Below the pieces are notes generated by a model. That model did no database searches. It saw only the letters and a program-made list of their open reading frames with translations, and was not told the DNA's origin. This document shows, one piece after another, positions 1 through 5,820 of a stretch of 5,820 nucleotides of DNA. Numbering within the stretch: the first letter of the stretch is position 1; each line of letters begins with the position of its first letter. This DNA comes from an uncultured Bacteroidota bacterium (GTDB lineage: Bacteria; Bacteroidota; Bacteroidia; Chitinophagales; Chitinophagaceae), in NCBI GenBank assembly GCA_903835145.1, contig CAILMA010000800.1, positions 1 to 5,820 of the forward strand, given 5' to 3'. Made by a program: the position numbers and the translations under genes.

Positions 1-17
1 CCACTAATTGCAGACTT

Positions 18-1568
18 ATGAAATTTCGGTTAATTCTTACTTTTTTCTTTTCCCTATGCATATTGGCACCTGCGCTGGCAACAAAAATATTTATACCCAT
101 GGATGCTGAGGGGCAGACCAATCACTTAAAGGCCTATGGTATTGCGTTTGCAGCCCTGAAAGGCGGCACCAAGGTCGATTGGTTTCTTAATTATAAAGGT
201 GGCAGTTTTGGTATGGAGTACAGTAAGCCCATAGCCGATATGTGTACCGACCGCGGCGTATCTTTTTTGAGAATGAAAGACAATGAATATAAAGACATCA
301 TAAAAGAAGTAGGTGGGCTGAAGTACGACGGTGATGTTGTGAAGCTGGAGAAAGCGCCACGCATAGCTGTGTATACCCCACTCAATAAAGAGCCGTGGGA
401 CGATGCTGTGACGCTGGCTCTCACCTATGCAGAGATACCTTTTGATAAGCTTTATGCCGATGAAGTGCTCAAGGGTGACCTGGACAAATACGATTGGCTG
501 CACCTGCATCATGAAGATTTTACGGGGCAATTCGGGAAGTTCTGGGCTCAGTTTCGAACAGCGCCATGGTACCAGAATGACCAGAGCTCGGCTGAGCGTC
601 TCGCAAAAAAGAATGGCTTCAAGAAAGTACAGCAACTGCAATTGGCAGTAGTGAAGAAAATAAGTGCGTTTGTGGCATCTGGAGGCAACTTGTTTGCCAT
701 GTGCTCTGCAACCGACACCTACGACATAGCTTTGGCTTCAGAAGGAGTGGATATCTGTGAGACACAATTTGACAACGACCCAATGGACCCGGATGCTCAA
801 AAGAAACTTAATTTTAAGAACTGCCTGGCCTTTCGTGATTTTACGCTTGTAACAAGCCCGTATGAATACGAGTATTCGAATATTGACAATACGAATTTCA
901 GGAGGATTGCGAAGGATGCTGATCACTTTACGCTTGCACATTTTCCGGCAAAACTTGATCAGGTGCCCGCCATGCTTTGCCAGAATCACGTAACCACTAT
1001 AAAGGGTTTTATGGGGCAAACGACAGCCTTTAGAAACGAGGTGCTGAAGCCGGGTGTACTTGTGATGGGCGAAAGTAAGGAACTGAATGAGGCTCGCTAC
1101 ATACATGGTGATTATGGCAAGGGCACGTGGACTTTTTATGGAGGCCATGATCCTGAGGATTACCAACATTCAGTTGGCGCGCCACCAACGAACCTTGCCT
1201 TTCATACCGCTTCACCCGGTTACAGGCTTATCCTCAACAATCTGCTGTGCCCGGCGGCCAAAAAGAAAGAAGTGCCTATAGTAGAGTTGAAGCAAAAAGC
1301 GGAAAGCCCGGAGCAACCGCTGCAACCGACTATCACTGCAACCGATAAAATACAACTTACGCCGAACCCAGCTAACGACGAAGTGTTGCTGACCCCACCC
1401 CTAAACATGAAGGAGGCAAACGTAGTTGTAACTAATGCGACAGGGAAGGAAGTGATAAATAAAGCCTACTCAAGTTTTCCGGTACACATAGACCTTAAAT
1501 CGCTCTCAGAAGGTGTATATCTTATACAGCTTAATGGAGCTTATGCTGGCAGGGTTATCAAGGACTAA
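18..1568 (+). CDS. Secreted GATase1/ThuA-like protein of the Bacteroidota 'asparagine synthetase B'-labelled family, with T9SS sorting domain
   Basis: This is a complete 516-residue exported protein. Residues 1-21 form a signal peptide (basic KFR, hydrophobic core, cleavage after APALA). The ATG at 18 is chosen because the next Met (residue 28) lies beyond the signal. Residues 22 to about 412 resemble, from memory, a Bacteroidota family commonly labelled 'asparagine synthetase B'. Its hallmarks here are NHLKAYGIAF (35-44), APRIAVYTP (113-121), LHLHHEDFTGQFGKF (161-175), GGNLFAMCSATD (222-233) and YGGHDPEDYQH (374-384). No N-type ATP-pyrophosphatase motif or N-terminal catalytic Cys is visible, so true asparagine synthetase activity is doubtful. 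The GGNLFAMCSA elbow and the late GKGTW...GGH segment suggest a class I glutamine amidotransferase/ThuA-like fold, with C229 a possible nucleophile; this is inference. A Lys/Glu/Pro-rich linker (about 413-440) leads to a T9SS type A domain (about 444-516: LTPNPANDEV, then LSEGVYLIQLNG and the basic end RVIKD). The product is therefore predicted to be cell-surface or released. The substrate is unknown. Convergent with the mannosidase gene. Confidence 0.85.
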   Translation: MKFRLILTFFFSLCILAPALATKIFIPMDAEGQTNHLKAYGIAFAALKGGTKVDWFLNYKGGSFGMEYSKPIADMCTDRGVSFLRMKDNEYKDIIKEVGGLKYDGDVVKLEKAPRIAVYTPLNKEPWDDAVTLALTYAEIPFDKLYADEVLKGDLDKYDWLHLHHEDFTGQFGKFWAQFRTAPWYQNDQSSAERLAKKNGFKKVQQLQLAVVKKISAFVASGGNLFAMCSATDTYDIALASEGVDICETQFDNDPMDPDAQKKLNFKNCLAFRDFTLVTSPYEYEYSNIDNTNFRRIAKDADHFTLAHFPAKLDQVPAMLCQNHVTTIKGFMGQTTAFRNEVLKPGVLVMGESKELNEARYIHGDYGKGTWTFYGGHDPEDYQHSVGAPPTNLAFHTASPGYRLILNNLLCPAAKKKEVPIVELKQKAESPEQPLQPTITATDKIQLTPNPANDEVLLTPPLNMKEANVVVTNATGKEVINKAYSSFPVHIDLKSLSEGVYLIQLNGAYAGRVIKD

Positions 1569-1590
1569 ATCACTTTCCTGCCAATGGATA

Positions 1591-1637
1591 AAAGAGAATG
1601 GCCTGCGGCAATTGGTTTGTCGCAGGCCATTCTCTTT
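1591..1637. terminator. Bidirectional hairpin terminator between convergent genes
   Basis: The arms AAAGAGAATGGCCTGCG (1591-1607) and CGCAGGCCATTCTCTTT (1621-1637) are perfect 17-bp inverted repeats. In + strand RNA the stem can extend inward through a G-U, a C-G and two A-U pairs (1608-1611 with 1617-1620), giving 21 pairs around a 5-base loop. It starts 22 bases after the + gene stop and 15 bases after the - gene stop, so it fits a terminator for both. The U-rich ends (TTCTCTTTGTT on +, TTCTCTTTTATCC on -) are modest, not long T tracts. Confidence 0.8.
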
Positions 1638-1652
1638 GTTCTACTGTTCATG

Positions 1653-3902
1653 TCATTCTACACCTGAGGGCCATGCGGCAGCATCGGCTCCAAATTGCTT
1701 GTTTGGTTTGTCGCCCATTGCAAATTCGAGTATGCCTCCTGCCATCAGGTCGGCATGAGTAATAAACGATTTTTTATAAGGCTTACCGTTGAGCGTTATT
1801 GACTGTATATATAAGTTTGTACTGCTGTTGTTTTTTGCCTTAAAGGTCATGTTTTTGCCGCCCGGCACTTTCAATTTTATTTCACTAAAAACCGGGCTTC
1901 CGAATACATATTCACCGTTTGCAGGATTTGCCGGGAACAAGCCCGCCATACTCCAGACCGCCCATGCACTCATTTGTCCGCAATCTTCATTTCCTGCGTA
2001 TCCATCAGGGTTATCATGGTACATGGTTTCTATTATGTTTCTTACTCGGGCTTGTGTTTTCCAGGGCTGGCCTACGAAACTATACATGTAGGCAATATGG
2101 TGGCTGGGCTCGTTGCCGTGGGCATACTGGCCTATAAGCCCGCTCATATCTGGCGGGGTCGATGAGCCATGGATATCGGAACTTGCTGTAAACAGCGAAT
2201 CAAGTTTAACAATAAAGGCATCGGTGCTTCCGAACTCTTTTGCAAGCCCTCTTACATCATGCGGCACGAAAAAGGTATACTGCCATGCATTTCCTTCTTC
2301 ATACATAGACGTTTCCCAGTCAGTAGAGGCAAGATAGGGATCAAAAGGAGTTACCCAGCTGCCGTCGGATTTCTTGCCCCGCATAAAGCCGGTCTGGTGA
2401 TCAAAAAGTTGTTTCCATGACGCTGCTCGTTGCATGAAGGTTTTGTAATCGTCCATTTTACCCAGCTTCCTGGCAACCTGAGCTATACACCAGTCATCAT
2501 AGGCATATTCAACCGTAAGCGTAACGCTAAAGGAGCCTTTGTCGGCCGGCAGGTAGCCATATTTAATGTAGTCGGGGGTGCCACGCACCGTTTGGTGTGC
2601 ACTTGCAAGCATTGCTTCGTACACACGGTTGGCATCGAGGCCTGGGGTATTTTTAAGCACTGCATCAGCAAGCACAGGCACTGCATGGTAGCCGCTCATG
2701 CAATTCGTTTCCCAGGTACTCAGGTCCCAAACGGGAAGCAGGCCGTTTTCATCGTAGAAGGCCAACATGCTGTTAAGGATGTCTTTGTTGCGCTCTTGCT
2801 GGGTTAGCGTAAAAAGCGGGTTCAGTCCACGGAACGTGTCCCAAAGCGAGAACACAGTATAGCGTTGGCCTTTCGCCATACTCCGCACCTGTCCCTTCGA
2901 GTTTTTGTAGGTGCCATCAATATCGGAATAGAGCACCGGTGCCATGCAGGTATGGTAAACGGCGGTATAGAATATCCTTTTCAGGTGTTCGCTGGCGGTG
3001 TCGCCTTTGTTTGTCTGTACCTGTAGTTTTTCAAGTTCAGCCTCCCATTTGTTTTCGGCGTTCTTTTTGATTTGTTCAAAATTCCAGTCTTTTATTTCCT
3101 TGAGCGCTTCAATGGCTTTATCCCAACTGGTTGATGACAATGCCACCTTCATAAGCAGTGGTGCGCCGTCGAGGTCTGCAAATTCAATTTCACCATTATA
3201 GACACTATCCTTTTCGTTCTCCTGCAGTACCTGGCTGTGGCTTATGGCCTCATAAACATAAAGTTGTTTAATGGGTTTTGACGTGCGTGCCGCAAAGTAT
3301 ACGCGCTGCACATTTGCCCAACCGTGAGAATACCGGTAGCCAACAATGGTGGAATCATTTTCGAGGTAAATACGGGTGCGGGTAGGTACATCCCAGTTAA
3401 TGCTGCTGCACAGGTGGAAGCGCAACACGGGGTTGCAGTCTTTGGGGAATTGGTATTTATGCAGTCCACAACGTTCGGTGGCCGTAAATGATGCCTTCAC
3501 GCCATTGTCGAGTGCCACGCTGTAAAACCCGGGCGAAGCTTTTTCGTTTTTGTGGTCGAAGGGTACTTTAAAGAAATTGAATGTATCGTTGATCAGGCTC
3601 GTGTTGGGCATCACCGATATGTCGGTCCAGTCGCCACAGCCCGTGCCGCTGAGGTGCAGGTGGCTGAAGCCGGAAATGGTCTGGCTGCTGTAGTTGTAGC
3701 CGCTGCACCAGTCCCAGCCCTGCTCGCCATTGTCGGGGCTCAGTTGCACCATGCCAAAGGGCACAGTGGCACCCGGGTAGGTGTGGCCGTGGCCGCCGGT
3801 GCCTATAAACGGATCTACGTACCTGATTAGGTTTTGAGCGCTGGCTACCGATGCAGCAAGCACCAAGAGGCAGGAGCATAAATATTTTTGACTTGACTTC
3901 AT
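1653..3902 (-). CDS. GH92 family exo-alpha-mannosidase (probable alpha-1,2-mannosidase)
   Basis: This is a complete 749-residue enzyme, normal length for glycoside hydrolase family 92. These calcium-dependent, inverting exo-alpha-mannosidases trim mannose from N-glycans or yeast-type mannan. Residues 1-22 form a signal peptide (ASVASA, then Q) with no lipobox cysteine after the hydrophobic core, so a soluble periplasmic protein is predicted. The N-terminal beta-sandwich carries the signature YVDPFIGTGGHGHTYPGATV (28-47), then PFGMVQLSPD (48-57), GWDWCSGYN (62-70) and SGFSHLHLSGTG (77-88). The catalytic (alpha/alpha)6 part has FSLWDTFR (351-358), EYAYDDW (465-471), EEGNAWQYTFFVPHD (535-549), HGNEPSHH (595-602) and GNEDCGQMSAW (637-647). 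By family knowledge, E536 is the likely general acid and D640 the likely general base. HGNEPSHH resembles the form I associate with alpha-1,2-acting members, but linkage specificity is inference. There is no T9SS tail. The start at 3902 puts the signal peptide directly at the N-terminus; the leader is A-rich (TAACAAAAT) without Shine-Dalgarno. No SusC/SusD or other glycosidase gene lies in the window. Confidence 0.95.
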   Translation of the reverse strand: MKSSQKYLCSCLLVLAASVASAQNLIRYVDPFIGTGGHGHTYPGATVPFGMVQLSPDNGEQGWDWCSGYNYSSQTISGFSHLHLSGTGCGDWTDISVMPNTSLINDTFNFFKVPFDHKNEKASPGFYSVALDNGVKASFTATERCGLHKYQFPKDCNPVLRFHLCSSINWDVPTRTRIYLENDSTIVGYRYSHGWANVQRVYFAARTSKPIKQLYVYEAISHSQVLQENEKDSVYNGEIEFADLDGAPLLMKVALSSTSWDKAIEALKEIKDWNFEQIKKNAENKWEAELEKLQVQTNKGDTASEHLKRIFYTAVYHTCMAPVLYSDIDGTYKNSKGQVRSMAKGQRYTVFSLWDTFRGLNPLFTLTQQERNKDILNSMLAFYDENGLLPVWDLSTWETNCMSGYHAVPVLADAVLKNTPGLDANRVYEAMLASAHQTVRGTPDYIKYGYLPADKGSFSVTLTVEYAYDDWCIAQVARKLGKMDDYKTFMQRAASWKQLFDHQTGFMRGKKSDGSWVTPFDPYLASTDWETSMYEEGNAWQYTFFVPHDVRGLAKEFGSTDAFIVKLDSLFTASSDIHGSSTPPDMSGLIGQYAHGNEPSHHIAYMYSFVGQPWKTQARVRNIIETMYHDNPDGYAGNEDCGQMSAWAVWSMAGLFPANPANGEYVFGSPVFSEIKLKVPGGKNMTFKAKNNSSTNLYIQSITLNGKPYKKSFITHADLMAGGILEFAMGDKPNKQFGADAAAWPSGVE

Positions 3903-4001
3903 ATTTTGTTACCAGATAGGCTATAAATGTAGAAGTTATTTGTGAAGGCAGGAATTCAGGCGCTATAGATTTTGAAAAGGTGGGTCAGGTATAAAAATAC
4001 A
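3903..4001 (-). promoter_or_regulatory. Presumed promoter and leader region of the GH92 gene
   Basis: The gene upstream ends in a strong terminator at 4002-4023, so the mannosidase probably starts its own transcript in this stretch of about 100 bases. No full match to the Bacteroidota -33 TTTG / -7 TAnnTTTG promoter is seen. The nearest -7-like element on the - strand is TACATTTA (3924-3931), one base off consensus, but it lacks a TTTG at the expected distance. The call rests on position rather than on a recognised motif. Confidence 0.3.
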
Positions 4002-4023
4002 GAAGGGGCGTCGCCGCCCCTTC
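4002..4023 (-). terminator. Rho-independent terminator of the Ig-repeat surface protein gene
   Basis: Read on the - strand, a perfect 9-bp GC-rich stem (GAAGGGGCG and CGCCCCTTC) encloses the tetraloop GCGA, a GNRA-type loop, and is followed by TGTATTTTTATA. It begins 24 bases after the TAA stop of the surface protein gene. This is a classic intrinsic terminator, and it separates that gene's transcript from the mannosidase gene downstream. Confidence 0.88.
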
Positions 4024-4047
4024 AATAAACAAACACAACACTTTTAT

Positions 4048-5820
4048 TTATTTCTCAATCGAGATTTTGTTGGTGAAATTCAGGTCCCCGGCTTTTACAG
4101 AAACGATGTACAAGCCAGCGTTGATGTTAGTAAGATCTACAGCCTTAATGCCATTACCTTTTACGGTGTTGAACTCAGAGTTGTAAACCCTGCGGCCAGT
4201 AACGTCAGTAATAGTAACGATAGCTCTTCCTGCTTCAGCGCACTGGTACTGGATATTGAGTTTACCATATGCAGGGTTAGGGAAAACAGTTACATAAGAT
4301 GGAGTTGCTGTTACATTTTCAACACTTTCCACTATTGGTGTGATGGTTTTAGAAATAGTGTGCTGAATAAAGCTGGCAGCATTGAAAGTATCTGACGTGC
4401 TGGAAAGCGATATAGCAGGGTAAGGAGTTGTGGTGTAGTTAATAGCTTCAGGGTAGATAATGTAGGACTGACCAACAGGCAGGTTAGCAAAAGAATAGTG
4501 TCCGGCAGCGTTGGTAAGTGTTTCCTGCATAACGGCACCTGTGCTGCTGTTGATGGCTATCATGAGCATGTTAGGAACAGGAACTCCAGTCGAGGTGCCT
4601 CTGTTTGCGCCTGAGGTTACATCACCAGCTATGAAGCCAGGGCCAGTAGTTGCGGTACCATAGTTCATGTTAATATCCTTGCCATCGTCAGCCGAAGAAA
4701 CAGTATGGTAAAATACGTCAGCGGTGTTCCAGTGGAGGCTGCTTGTGTGGTACGTAGGGATATAGCCCATGGTAGTGAAGGTTGCAGGTGTGTAAGCTGC
4801 TTTCACTCTGAACGTATCAGCACTTTCGCCCATGAACTGGTAAGTAGCAGTGGTTGATGATGTCATTACAGCCATTACAGAGTCTGCAGCTTCGAGGTCG
4901 TGGGTTGACGAATTGTAGGTGATGAGCCAAACTTTTGTAGAGCCGGTGCTGTCAATTGCGCCGCTTGCAAAATGGATGGTTCCGGATATTCTGTTAATCG
5001 GATAAACTGTGAGTGTAGTGGAAGTACTTACCGTAGCACCACAACCACTTACTGAATAAGAGATATTAGTTGTGCCCGCAGCAAGTGCATAGCAGTTGCC
5101 ATAGGCATCGATGGTAGCAACGGAAGTATTGCTGCTGCTCCATGTGCCAGACCCTGTATAATCGAAGTAGGTATAGGTGCCGCCGACGTAGCCGGTAGCA
5201 GGGCCAGAGATAGTGCCGGCTGATGAAGTAGTGATAACATTAACACTCCAGATGGCATAGCCTGCACCGCAGCTGCCAGAAACTGTGTAAGTAATGGTGA
5301 CTGTGCCCGAAGATACACCACCTATTACACCACTTGTGGCGTCGATAGTAGCGATTGATGGGTTACTGCTGCTCCAGGTGCCTCCGGTAACGTAATCTGA
5401 AAGTGTGGCGATAGAGCCCACACATAGCATAGAATCGCCAGTAATATAGCCGGGATAGGTACCCATTACTACAAACGAATCGGCAACGGTGCAACCAGTG
5501 CCTATTGTGTAATAGATTTCCACTGTGCCTGAAGCGATGCCATAAACAACACCAGTTGAGGAACTAACTGTGGCAATAGCAGGATCTGAGCTGCTCCATG
5601 TGCCGCCAGATGTAGCGTCAGTAAGTGTAGTCGATGCTCCGGGACAAACTGAAGATGAGCCGGAAATAGCAGATGGAATTGGGCTGACCGTGAACGTCAT
5701 AGTTGCATAGCTGGAGCCCACCAGGTAAGTGATAGTTGCCGTGCCGGCCGAAACGCCACCGACGTGGCCATAGGCATCGACGGTAGCAACTGTTGTATTG
5801 CTGCTGCTCCATGTACCGCC
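4048..5820 (-). CDS. Large surface protein with Ig-like (BIG2-type) repeats and T9SS sorting domain, 5' end outside the window
   Basis: The frame stays open from the TAA at 4048-4050 to base 5820, so 590 C-terminal residues are visible and the true start is upstream of the window. A GTG at 5721 falls inside a repeat and is not a credible start. Numbered from the window edge, residues 1-277 are four Ig-like repeats, each with a core of the form GGTWSSSNPSIATID (146-160 in the third) and later a hydrophobic GTVTITYTV-like strand. This resembles bacterial Ig-like BIG2 domains. Residues about 278-394 and 395-495 look like two beta-sandwich modules. The second has the carboxypeptidase-regulatory/Cna-B style pattern GFIAGDVTSGANRG, then TNAAGHYSFANLPVGQSYII. 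Residues about 511-590 are a T9SS type A domain: VFPNPAYGKLNIQY, VTITDVTGRRVYN, INAGLYIVSVKAG and the basic end NKISIEK. The protein is predicted to cross the outer membrane by T9SS and act as a surface-attached or released adhesin or matrix protein. The composition is rich in Ser, Thr, Gly and Ala. Any catalytic or binding domain would be in the unseen N-terminal part. Confidence 0.88.
   Translation of the reverse strand, partial: GGTWSSSNTTVATVDAYGHVGGVSAGTATITYLVGSSYATMTFTVSPIPSAISGSSSVCPGASTTLTDATSGGTWSSSDPAIATVSSSTGVVYGIASGTVEIYYTIGTGCTVADSFVVMGTYPGYITGDSMLCVGSIATLSDYVTGGTWSSSNPSIATIDATSGVIGGVSSGTVTITYTVSGSCGAGYAIWSVNVITTSSAGTISGPATGYVGGTYTYFDYTGSGTWSSSNTSVATIDAYGNCYALAAGTTNISYSVSGCGATVSTSTTLTVYPINRISGTIHFASGAIDSTGSTKVWLITYNSSTHDLEAADSVMAVMTSSTTATYQFMGESADTFRVKAAYTPATFTTMGYIPTYHTSSLHWNTADVFYHTVSSADDGKDINMNYGTATTGPGFIAGDVTSGANRGTSTGVPVPNMLMIAINSSTGAVMQETLTNAAGHYSFANLPVGQSYIIYPEAINYTTTPYPAISLSSTSDTFNAASFIQHTISKTITPIVESVENVTATPSYVTVFPNPAYGKLNIQYQCAEAGRAIVTITDVTGRRVYNSEFNTVKGNGIKAVDLTNINAGLYIVSVKAGDLNFTNKISIEK
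5098..5151 (-). repeat. Near-identical DNA segment in the last Ig-like repeat (copy 1)
   Basis: This segment aligns without gaps to 5767-5820, matching at about 46 of 54 bases. The first 24 bases (5098-5121) differ at only one position. It encodes the TWSSSNTSVATIDAYGN part of the fourth visible repeat. Confidence 0.75.
5767..5820 (-). repeat. Near-identical DNA segment in the first visible Ig-like repeat (copy 2)
   Basis: This is the partner of 5098-5151. It encodes TWSSSNTTVATVDAYGH of the first visible repeat, and the match may continue past the window edge. The two intervening repeats are clearly less similar to it. Confidence 0.75.

Larger units (their letters stand above)
4990..5820 (-). 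repeat. Four tandem Ig-like repeats within the surface protein gene
   Basis: The units, reading along the protein, are 5668-5820 (partial, cut by the window edge), 5446-5667, 5212-5445 and 4990-5211; the complete ones encode 74, 78 and 74 residues. They are recognised by the repeated TWSSS(N/D) core, whose Trp codons fall at 5809-5811, 5596-5598, 5374-5376 and 5140-5142. The Trp spacing is therefore 71, 74 and 78 residues. More units probably continue beyond base 5820. Confidence 0.85.

Noticed and set aside
126..641. Open frame of 171 codons on the - strand, opposite the first gene
   Set aside because: It lies wholly antisense to a well-supported gene with a signal peptide and family motifs. 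Its translation shows no recognisable domain and looks like a mirror-frame artefact.
2430..2807. Open frame of 125 codons on the + strand, opposite the GH92 gene
   Set aside because: It is fully antisense to conserved GH92 catalytic-domain sequence and has no recognisable motif or separate regulatory signal.
3834..3902. Lipoprotein signal in the GH92 N-terminus because of Cys at residues 9 and 11
   Set aside because: Both Cys lie before the hydrophobic core. After it comes ASVASAQ, a signal peptidase I-type site without a lipobox Cys.
3924..3931. TACATTTA on the - strand as a -7 promoter element for the GH92 gene
   Set aside because: It is one base off TAnnTTTG, but no TTTG -33 element lies 19-21 bases upstream, so it is not called as a promoter on its own.
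5719..5721. GTG as a possible start of the surface protein gene
   Set aside because: The frame is open upstream to the window edge and encodes another copy of the repeat (TWSSSNTTVATVDAYG). The GTG encodes an internal Val and no signal peptide follows.
5098..5820. Repeated DNA motifs at intervals that could suggest a CRISPR-like or intergenic repeat array
   Set aside because: The repeats are in phase with one open reading frame, are spaced by 71-78 codons and encode Ig-like domain cores, so they are protein repeats.

Overview
The window looks like chromosomal DNA from a Bacteroidota bacterium, most plausibly a free-living Chitinophagales or Sphingobacteriales-type lineage. Two of the three genes end in a type IX secretion system (T9SS) type A sorting domain, which is essentially confined to this phylum. 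A GH92 alpha-mannosidase lies between them. None of the starts has a clear Shine-Dalgarno sequence, and base composition is moderate. The lineage below phylum is inference.

Layout: (1) 18-1568 (+) is a complete secreted protein with a glutamine-amidotransferase/ThuA-like core fused to a T9SS tail. It belongs to a Bacteroidota family that I recall being labelled 'asparagine synthetase B', probably wrongly. (2) 1569-1652 is a short convergent spacer filled by a strong hairpin at 1591-1637, probably a two-way terminator. (3) 1653-3902 (-) is a complete GH92 family exo-alpha-mannosidase with a signal peptide and no T9SS tail. (4) 3903-4047 is a spacer holding the terminator of the gene upstream (4002-4023) and, presumably, the mannosidase promoter. 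(5) 4048 to the window edge (-) is the C-terminal 590 residues of a large repetitive surface protein: four Ig-like (BIG2-type) repeats, two carboxypeptidase-regulatory-like beta-sandwich modules and a T9SS tail. Its start lies beyond base 5820.

All three products are exported. Two are predicted to cross the outer membrane by T9SS, and the mannosidase is predicted to stay in the periplasm or outer envelope. The terminators suggest three separate transcription units rather than an operon. No tRNA, rRNA, CRISPR array, insertion sequence or phage gene was seen. I found no clear evidence of an undescribed multi-gene system. The items most worth checking are the T9SS-fused amidotransferase-like protein and the cysteine and DNA-repeat pattern in the Ig-like array.
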